This document shows positions 1 to 4,714 of a stretch of DNA of 10,247 nucleotides, one piece after another. Each line of letters begins with the position of its first letter. Position 1 is the stretch's first letter. Location: assembly GCA_903928755.1 (NCBI GenBank), contig CAIYSH010000109.1, positions 1-10,247 on the forward strand, in the 5' to 3' direction. The DNA comes from an uncultured Alphaproteobacteria bacterium. Lineage in GTDB: Bacteria; Pseudomonadota; Alphaproteobacteria; Caulobacterales; Caulobacteraceae. The notes under the pieces were generated by a model, which had not been told where the DNA came from, ran no database searches, and was given only the letters and a program-made list of their open reading frames with translations. The position numbers and the translations under genes were made by a program.

Positions 1-874
1 CCTGTTCATTTTCGGCTACGGATTTTCAGCCCGGGCCCTGGCGCGGCGTCTTCAACCCCTGGGCTGGAGCATTGCTGCATCCTACCGAACGCGTGCCCAG
101 CCCCTGCTGGATGATGGTGTCCGACCGATTTCGGCATCTGACCGGGGAGCACTGGACGCAGCCCTTTCCAAGGCGACGGCCATTCTGGTCACTGCGCCGC
201 CGACCTCTGAAGGATGCCCGGCCCTGCAGGCCATTGTCCCTGGCCTCGCCCGGACCGGGGCCTTTCCCGATTGGATTGGCTATCTGTCAACGACAGGGGT
301 CTACGGGGATCGTCAGGGTGGCTGGGTCTTCGAGGACAGTCGGCTTGCGGCCCAATCCATGGAGGGTGCCAGAAGGGTCGGTGCCGAGCGGGACTGGCTG
401 GAAATCAGCCGTGGCATGGGCCTGACCGTAACGGTCCATCGGTTGCCAGGGATCTATGGCCCCGGGCGTTCTACCCTGGATCGGCTGAGGGAAGGCCGCG
501 CACGACGCCTGATCGCACCTGGTCAGGTTTTCAGCCGTATCCATGTCGATGATCTGGCGTCCGGCCTGGCCGCTTCGATCACCCGACCCAGGGCGGGGGG
601 TGTCTATAACCTCTGTGACGACCAACCCGCACCCAACAGCGAGGTTGTTGCATTTGCAGCCGAACTGCTCGGGCTTGAGCCGCCCCCTGCGGAAATCCTG
701 GATCTTGCAACCCTCAGTCCCCAGGCGCGCCGATTCTATGGAGAATCCAAAAGGGTTTCCAATGCCCTTGCCAAGGCCGAGCTGGGCTGGAGGCCCGCCT
801 TCCCGACGTTTCGTGAAGGCCTATCGGCGATCCTGGACAACGAAAATCAGAGCCGGGCGTTACGACCCGGCTAG
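1..874 (+). CDS. SDR-family NAD(P)-binding oxidoreductase/epimerase-like protein, 5' partial
   Basis: The reading frame is open from the first complete codon (position 2) to TAG at 872-874, giving 290 visible residues. The start lies just outside the window. The visible N-terminus is a Rossmann nucleotide-binding turn, GYGFSARAL at visible residues 5-13, directly after a hydrophobic beta strand, so only a few residues should be missing. A second SDR landmark is YLSTTGVYGD at visible residues 94-103. Further on, GIYGPGR and RIHVDDLASGL match the extended, epimerase-like SDRs, as does a C-terminal part ending in a segment like GWRPAFPTFREGL. The protein resembles the YeeZ-like atypical SDR group. 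I see no classical YxxxK pair after the STTGVYG segment, so a standard dehydrogenase activity should not be assumed. The substrate is unknown. It converges with the hydrolase gene on the minus strand, 16 bases away. Confidence 0.85.
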   Translation, partial: LFIFGYGFSARALARRLQPLGWSIAASYRTRAQPLLDDGVRPISASDRGALDAALSKATAILVTAPPTSEGCPALQAIVPGLARTGAFPDWIGYLSTTGVYGDRQGGWVFEDSRLAAQSMEGARRVGAERDWLEISRGMGLTVTVHRLPGIYGPGRSTLDRLREGRARRLIAPGQVFSRIHVDDLASGLAASITRPRAGGVYNLCDDQPAPNSEVVAFAAELLGLEPPPAEILDLATLSPQARRFYGESKRVSNALAKAELGWRPAFPTFREGLSAILDNENQSRALRPG

Positions 875-882
875 GTGCCGGG
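866..882. terminator. Hairpin between convergent genes, possible weak bidirectional terminator
   Basis: CCCGGC (866-871) and GCCGGG (877-882) form a perfect 6-bp stem with a 5-base loop (872-876). The loop contains the TAG stop of the upstream gene. It sits where two convergent genes end. No run of T follows on either strand, so it is at best a weak or Rho-assisted terminator. Confidence 0.3.
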
Positions 883-890
883 ATCAATTC

Positions 891-1634
891 TCAGGACAGC
901 TCTTCCACGGCAGCAATCAGCCGCGCAATATCCTGTGGGCGGGACAGGCGGTGGTCGCCGTCGCGCACAAGGGTAAAGACCGAGTTCTCGCTGACAACGG
1001 CCTCGGACAGGCTGAGGGCATGCCACCAGGGGACATCAGCATCCTGCCCCCCCTGTAGGACCCAGACCGGAACATGAAGGTTCACTGGCCCGGGCAGGAG
1101 GCACCACTGCGTCCCGTCGTCCAGCAAGGTCTGACTGATCGGATAGGCGTCGCCATAGGCCGAGGGCCGCAACCAGACACCGGTCCTGGCCATCTCCGCA
1201 CGATCAGCGTCAGTCATTTCCGGCTTCATCAGTTTTTCCGTAAAGTCGGCTGCCGGGGCAATGAGGACAAGGGCCTTGACCCGATCAGGCCGGGCCAGGG
1301 TCACCAGGCAGGACAGCCAGCCCCCCATGGACGAGCCCACGAGGATCACTTCACCCGAGGTCAGTTGATCCAGGACAGCAAGGGCATCGTCACGCCAGCG
1401 GGAAATCGTCCAGTCTGTAAATTCGCCGCTCGAGACGCCGTGACCGAAATAATCGAAGCGGACATAGGCGCGGTCATGGGTCAGGGCCCATTCTGACAAG
1501 GCCTCTGCCTTGGTTCCCGTCATGTCCGAGCGGAACCCGCCAAGCCAGACCACCGTCGGGCCTGCACCGGATATCTGCCGCCATGCGAGTTGGTGCCCAT
1601 CCGGGCATCCCAGATATCCCGCTTTCTCAACCAT
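891..1634 (-). CDS. Alpha/beta hydrolase, ABHD10-like (serine thioesterase/esterase type)
   Basis: This 247-residue protein has the full catalytic set of the alpha/beta hydrolase fold. The nucleophile elbow is GSSMGGW with Ser102, the probable acid is Asp198 in QGGQDADVP, and the probable base is His228 in DGDHRLSRP. The FDYFGHGVSSG segment (residues 60-70) is the typical loop before the nucleophile. VVWLGGFRSDM (28-38) is the oxyanion-hole region. Layout and motifs resemble the mitochondrial ABHD10 family, known as depalmitoylating thioesterase or acyl-glucuronide hydrolase. Some bacterial relatives are annotated only as alpha/beta hydrolase. The ATG at 1634 is the natural start because the first strand follows closely. 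The only SD-like sequence (GGAAGAG on the minus strand, 1648-1654) lies 13 bases upstream, slightly far. No signal peptide is seen, so the protein is probably cytoplasmic. The natural substrate cannot be told from sequence. Confidence 0.9.
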   Translation of the reverse strand: MVEKAGYLGCPDGHQLAWRQISGAGPTVVWLGGFRSDMTGTKAEALSEWALTHDRAYVRFDYFGHGVSSGEFTDWTISRWRDDALAVLDQLTSGEVILVGSSMGGWLSCLVTLARPDRVKALVLIAPAADFTEKLMKPEMTDADRAEMARTGVWLRPSAYGDAYPISQTLLDDGTQWCLLPGPVNLHVPVWVLQGGQDADVPWWHALSLSEAVVSENSVFTLVRDGDHRLSRPQDIARLIAAVEELS

Positions 1635-1651
1635 GGAGAGAAAATAACTCT

Positions 1652-1664
1652 TCCAAACATTGGA
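1652..1664. promoter_or_regulatory. Small palindrome in divergent intergenic region, candidate operator
   Basis: TCCAA (1652-1656) and TTGGA (1660-1664) are inverted arms around a 3-base centre. The element lies between the divergent hydrolase and glycosyltransferase starts. The position suits a shared operator, but arms of 5 bases can arise by chance. Confidence 0.2.
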
Positions 1665-1710
1665 GTCGAGAGGGGCTGTGCCTGAAACGAGGTTGAGTTA
1701 CAGGTGTCGT

Positions 1711-2877
1711 GTGGCGAATCCTCGAAAACCTACAGTGCTCCAGGTCGTTCCTGAGCTCGAAACTGGCGGCGCTGAGCAGACGACCGTCGATGTCGCTCGG
1801 GCGCTGGTCCACTCGGGTGGCAAGGCCATTGTCGCCAGTCGTGGCGGGCGGATGACGGACCGGCTGTCTGCCGATGGTGCCCTGTTTTTTGCCATGCCTG
1901 CCCAATCCAAGAACCCGTTGACCCTGCTCAGGAACAGCCAGCAGCTGACCAGGCTCATCAAGGAATACAAGGTCGATCTGATCCACGCGCGATCCCGCGC
2001 CCCGGCCTTTTCCGCCCTGTGGGCCGCCCGGCGGACGGGGATCCCCTTCGTGGCCACCTATCATGGGGTCTACAAGGCCGGGAACCCGCTCAAGCGCTGG
2101 TATAACGCCGTCATGACCCGGGGCGATCTGGTCATCGCCAATTCAGACTATACTCGCGACCACCTGTTCGCCGAACACGGGACCTCGCCGGACAAGGTGG
2201 TCACCATTCCACGGGGTGTCGATCTAAGCCGGTTTGACCCTGCCCTGGTGGCACCCGAACGGGTTCGGAACCTGCAGGACGCCTGGGGCCTTTCGCCCGG
2301 TGATTCCAGAACCAGGATCTTGCTGGGCGGGCGACTGACACGGATCAAGGGTCACCTGACCGTCATCGAGGCCGCAGCCCGGATGAAGGCTTCAGGACGT
2401 CGGGATTTCATCATCCTCTTTGCCGGTGATGATCAGGGACGGTCCGGCTACCGGCAGGAACTTGAAGCCGCCATCAGCCGGGCGGACCTGTTTGATGAAG
2501 TGCGCCTGGTCGGCCATTGCACCGACATGCCCGCAGCCTTTCTCCTGGCCGATCTGGCCATATTGCCAACTGCGGTGCCAGAGTCCTTCGGACGCGCTGC
2601 CGTTGAGCCCCAGGCCATGGGCCGCCCTGTCATCGCCTCGGCCCATGGCGGGGTTACTGAAACCGTCGTGGAAGGCAGGACCGGCTGGCTGGTCCCGCCT
2701 GATGACCCCGCTGCCTGGACGAAGGCCCTGAGCCTGGCCCTGGACATGGGCAGGGACGCCCTGCGGGAAATGGGACAGACGGGTATTGACCGGGTCCGCC
2801 AGCTCTATTCCAATGAGACCATGTGTGCTGCAACACTTGCGGCCTATGATCACCTCCTGGCGGGGCGCAGGTCATGA
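1711..2877 (+). CDS. Glycosyltransferase family 4 (GT-B fold)
   Basis: This retaining GT-B glycosyltransferase probably transfers a nucleotide-activated sugar onto a surface glycan such as LPS core or O-antigen, on the cytoplasmic side of the inner membrane. With a GTG start at 1711 it has 388 residues. The N-terminal acceptor domain opens with VVPELETGGAEQ (residues 12-23), typical of GT4. The donor domain has IPRGVD (166-171), GGRLTRIKG (206-214, phosphate-binding Arg/Lys) and the E-x7-E pair Glu291/Glu299 in PESFGRAAVEP. A conserved HGG and a GWLVPPDD segment follow. The frame is open further upstream to a TTG at 1660, but that start leaves only 25 bases to the divergent gene and falls in a palindrome. 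GTG 1711 has an AGG six bases upstream and starts just before the first strand. The start remains uncertain. The stop overlaps the next gene by ATGA, indicating translational coupling. Acceptor and sugar are unknown. Confidence 0.9.
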   Translation: MANPRKPTVLQVVPELETGGAEQTTVDVARALVHSGGKAIVASRGGRMTDRLSADGALFFAMPAQSKNPLTLLRNSQQLTRLIKEYKVDLIHARSRAPAFSALWAARRTGIPFVATYHGVYKAGNPLKRWYNAVMTRGDLVIANSDYTRDHLFAEHGTSPDKVVTIPRGVDLSRFDPALVAPERVRNLQDAWGLSPGDSRTRILLGGRLTRIKGHLTVIEAAARMKASGRRDFIILFAGDDQGRSGYRQELEAAISRADLFDEVRLVGHCTDMPAAFLLADLAILPTAVPESFGRAAVEPQAMGRPVIASAHGGVTETVVEGRTGWLVPPDDPAAWTKALSLALDMGRDALREMGQTGIDRVRQLYSNETMCAATLAAYDHLLAGRRS

Positions 2878-3875
2878 CAAGGGCCGGGCGACAGACCCGG
2901 GAACTCCAGCGAATCCTGGTGATCAAGCTCTCTGCCCTGGGTGACTTCGTCCTGGCCTTTGCTGCGGTCAAGCACATCCGCGAGTCTCACCCCCGGGCCC
3001 AGATCACCCTTTTGACGACCCCGGCCTACGAAACACTTGCCAGATTGACCCCCTATTTCGACTCCGTTCAGACCGATGGCAAGCCGGACAGTTTCGGTGG
3101 GTGGCTGGAGCTGCGGTCACGCCTGAAACAGGCGCGATACGATCGGGTCTATGATCTGCAGACCTCTGCGGCTTCTGCCCGGATCTTCCACCTCCTGGCA
3201 CCCTTTCCACCCCCCTGGTCAGGCATAGCCTCTGGATGCAGCCTGCCCCATCGCAACCCGCAGCGCGATCGCATGCATACCCTGGAGCGTCATGCAGACC
3301 AGCTGAAGGAAGCCGGGATCTGGCCCGATGCGCCCACGGACCCCGGCGAAGCCCCCGGCCCGGACCTGAGCTGGGTTCAGGCACGGATGGCGAAAACCGG
3401 GAAGGCAAAACCGTCTGGCTCGACCCGTCCCTATGTCATGCTGATACCGGGGGGATCGGCCCACCGCCTCGACAAGCGCTGGCCGGCAGCCAGGTTCGGC
3501 GAACTGGCCCAGGCCTTTTGTGCCGAAGGCTATGATGTCCTGATTATCGGCGGCCCGCAGGAAAGCGCCATCGGCCGGGAAATCCAGCGCATGGAAGTCA
3601 GGACCCGCGACCTGACCGGTCGAACCGATTTTGCCGGGATCGCCGCCATGGGCTCAAAGGCGGCGCTCGTCGTTGGAAACGACACGGGCCCACTGCATCT
3701 GGCGGCTGCGGCTGGCGCCCCGACCATTGTGCTTTTTTCGCAGGCCTCCGACCCCATGCTGTCGGCACCCAGAGGGCATGTGTTGGTCCTGCAATCGTCC
3801 TCGCTTGAAGATTTGTCTGTGGCTGCCGTCGCACAGGCGGCGAATGCTTTGATCGCGGGCGCAGCAGCGACTTGA
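2874..3875 (+). CDS. Glycosyltransferase family 9, heptosyltransferase-like
   Basis: This 333-residue GT-B protein belongs to the ADP-heptose:LPS heptosyltransferase family (GT9). These enzymes add heptose or related sugars to the lipopolysaccharide inner core at the cytoplasmic face of the inner membrane. The N-terminus carries RILVIKLSALGDFV (residues 13-26); the conserved Gly23-Asp24 pair includes the catalytic Asp of the family. The C-terminal donor-binding half has PGGSAHRLDKRWP (192-204) and GNDTGPLHLAAAAGAPTI (268-285), the most conserved GT9 signature. Length is normal. The ATG lies inside the stop of the GT4 gene (ATGA, 2874-2877), so the two form a coupled pair and probably act on the same glycan. 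Which heptosyltransferase class it belongs to, and whether the donor is ADP-heptose, cannot be settled here. No intrinsic terminator is seen after it, so transcripts could run on into infC. Confidence 0.9.
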   Translation: MTRAGRQTRELQRILVIKLSALGDFVLAFAAVKHIRESHPRAQITLLTTPAYETLARLTPYFDSVQTDGKPDSFGGWLELRSRLKQARYDRVYDLQTSAASARIFHLLAPFPPPWSGIASGCSLPHRNPQRDRMHTLERHADQLKEAGIWPDAPTDPGEAPGPDLSWVQARMAKTGKAKPSGSTRPYVMLIPGGSAHRLDKRWPAARFGELAQAFCAEGYDVLIIGGPQESAIGREIQRMEVRTRDLTGRTDFAGIAAMGSKAALVVGNDTGPLHLAAAAGAPTIVLFSQASDPMLSAPRGHVLVLQSSSLEDLSVAAVAQAANALIAGAAAT

Positions 3876-3902
3876 TCCCATGGCGAGGTAGGATCATATA
3901 CG
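3872..3902 (+). promoter_or_regulatory. Possible promoter upstream of infC
   Basis: TTGATC (3872-3877, overlapping the stop of the GT9 gene) could be a -35 element. TATACG (3897-3902) is a -10-like box 19 bases on, and CATATA (3895-3900) gives a 17-base spacing with poorer identity. Both are weak matches. This is the only promoter-like pair I found in the 96 bases before infC. Confidence 0.25.
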
Positions 3903-3956
3903 CCATGCAATGGTGTGCGCCACGCGCCCGCCAACTCATGCCTGTTTCAATAGCTC

Positions 3957-3962
3957 ACGGAG
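3957..3962 (+). promoter_or_regulatory. Shine-Dalgarno sequence for infC, placing the start at ATT 3972
   Basis: ACGGAG contains GGAG at 3959-3962, nine bases before the ATT at 3972. The ATG at 3984 would be 21 bases away, too far for this site, and has no SD of its own in the GC-rich bases just before it. Confidence 0.65.
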
Positions 3963-3971
3963 CAAAAGCCG

Positions 3972-4505
3972 ATTCGCCGCCCCATGCAGGCGCCGCCCGT
4001 CAAAGACGGTCCGCGTATCAATGAAGACATCCGCGTCCCCCGTGTCCTGCTGATTGACCAGCACGGCGAGAAACAGGGCGTCATGCCAACCTCGTCGGCA
4101 CTGGAAGCTGCCGCAGAGGCCGGTCTCGACCTTGTGGAGATCGTGCCCAATGCAGATCCGCCGGTCTGCAAGATCCTGGACTACGGAAAGTTCAAGTTCC
4201 AGGAACAGAAAAAGAAGAACGAGGCACGCAAGCGGCAGAAGGTCGTCGAGATCAAGGAGATCAAGCTTCGACCCAATATCGACACTCACGACTACGAAGT
4301 GAAGGCGCGTTCCATGCACCGCTTCTTCGAAGAAGGCGACAAGGTGAAGGTCACCCTGCGTTTCCGCGGTCGTGAACTCGCCCACCCCGAGCTGGGCATG
4401 AAGCTGCTGCAACAGGTCAAGGCCGACTTCGAGCCGGTCGCAAAGGTTGAATATGAGCCCCGGATGGAAGGCCGCCAGATGATCATGATCCTGGCACCCA
4501 AATAA
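3972..4505 (+). CDS. infC: Translation initiation factor IF-3
   Basis: IF-3 binds the 30S subunit, prevents premature 50S joining and checks start codon and initiator tRNA. The protein has the N-terminal domain with DGPRINEDIRVPRV and LIDQHGEKQGV, then PPVCKILDYGKFKFQEQKKK leading into the charged linker helix. The C-terminal domain has IKLRPNIDTHDYEVKAR, RFFEEGDKVKVTLRFRGRE and the ending EGRQMIMILAPK. Starting at ATT 3972 gives 177 residues beginning (f)M-RRPMQAPPVKDGPR. This matches the MRRPF...VKDGPR start typical of alphaproteobacterial IF-3. A start at ATG 3984 would lose the RRP segment and leave the GGAG too far away. An AUU start is known for E. coli infC, where IF-3 discriminates against it and so represses its own synthesis; the same control is inferred here. 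TAA at 4503-4505 is followed by a strong terminator. Confidence 0.95.
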   Translation: MRRPMQAPPVKDGPRINEDIRVPRVLLIDQHGEKQGVMPTSSALEAAAEAGLDLVEIVPNADPPVCKILDYGKFKFQEQKKKNEARKRQKVVEIKEIKLRPNIDTHDYEVKARSMHRFFEEGDKVKVTLRFRGRELAHPELGMKLLQQVKADFEPVAKVEYEPRMEGRQMIMILAPK

Positions 4506-4537
4506 TCGGAGCCGGGGTTCAACCCGACTGAAATCAA

Positions 4538-4567
4538 GGCGGCCACGGGCAACCGGGCCGCCTTTTT
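4538..4567 (+). terminator. Intrinsic terminator of infC
   Basis: GGCGGCC (4538-4544) pairs with GGCCGCC (4556-4562). After a bulged A, CGG (4546-4548) pairs with CCG (4553-4555) around a GCAA tetraloop. Five T follow (4563-4567). The hairpin starts 32 bases after the infC stop and should separate infC from the receptor gene. Confidence 0.9.
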
Positions 4568-4600
4568 CATGGCTCGGCCCCAGAACCAAGGGCGCCATGA
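4567..4600. repeat. Imperfect inverted repeat downstream of the infC terminator
   Basis: TCATGGC (4567-4573) and GCCATGA (4594-4600) are perfect 7-base inverted arms. Inside them GCCC (4577-4580) pairs with GGGC (4590-4593), with a 3-base bulge on one side and a 9-base loop. It lies 114 bases before the receptor start and could be an operator, a leader hairpin or a second transcript-end structure. No function can be assigned. Confidence 0.35.
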
Positions 4601-4698
4601 TCCCTGTCAAACCCAAGTCAAAAAAGGACTGGAAAGGGTGACGAACTGATGACAGTGTTGAGGGCTGAAAAGAAACATGCTGCACCAGCAGTCAACAT

Positions 4699-4704
4699 GG
4701 GGAG
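4699..4704 (+). promoter_or_regulatory. Shine-Dalgarno sequence deciding the receptor start
   Basis: GGGGAG lies 10 bases before ATG 4715. It selects that ATG over the in-frame ATG at 4649, which would put 22 charged and polar residues before the signal peptide. Confidence 0.6.
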
Positions 4705-4714
4705 TGAAGCACTT

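Noticed and set aside
1660..1710. Longer glycosyltransferase start at TTG 1660
   Set aside because: The TTG has no SD, lies inside a palindrome 25 bases from the divergent gene, and the extra residues do not look like a GT4 N-terminus. GTG 1711 fits better, though the choice is not certain.
3936..4685. Antisense open frame of 249 codons across infC
   Set aside because: It is a shadow of the conserved infC frame. Its product shows no family motif and it crosses the infC terminator and start region.
4649..4714. Longer receptor start at ATG 4649
   Set aside because: It would place 22 mostly polar residues ahead of an otherwise clean signal peptide, and the strong GGGGAG is placed for ATG 4715.
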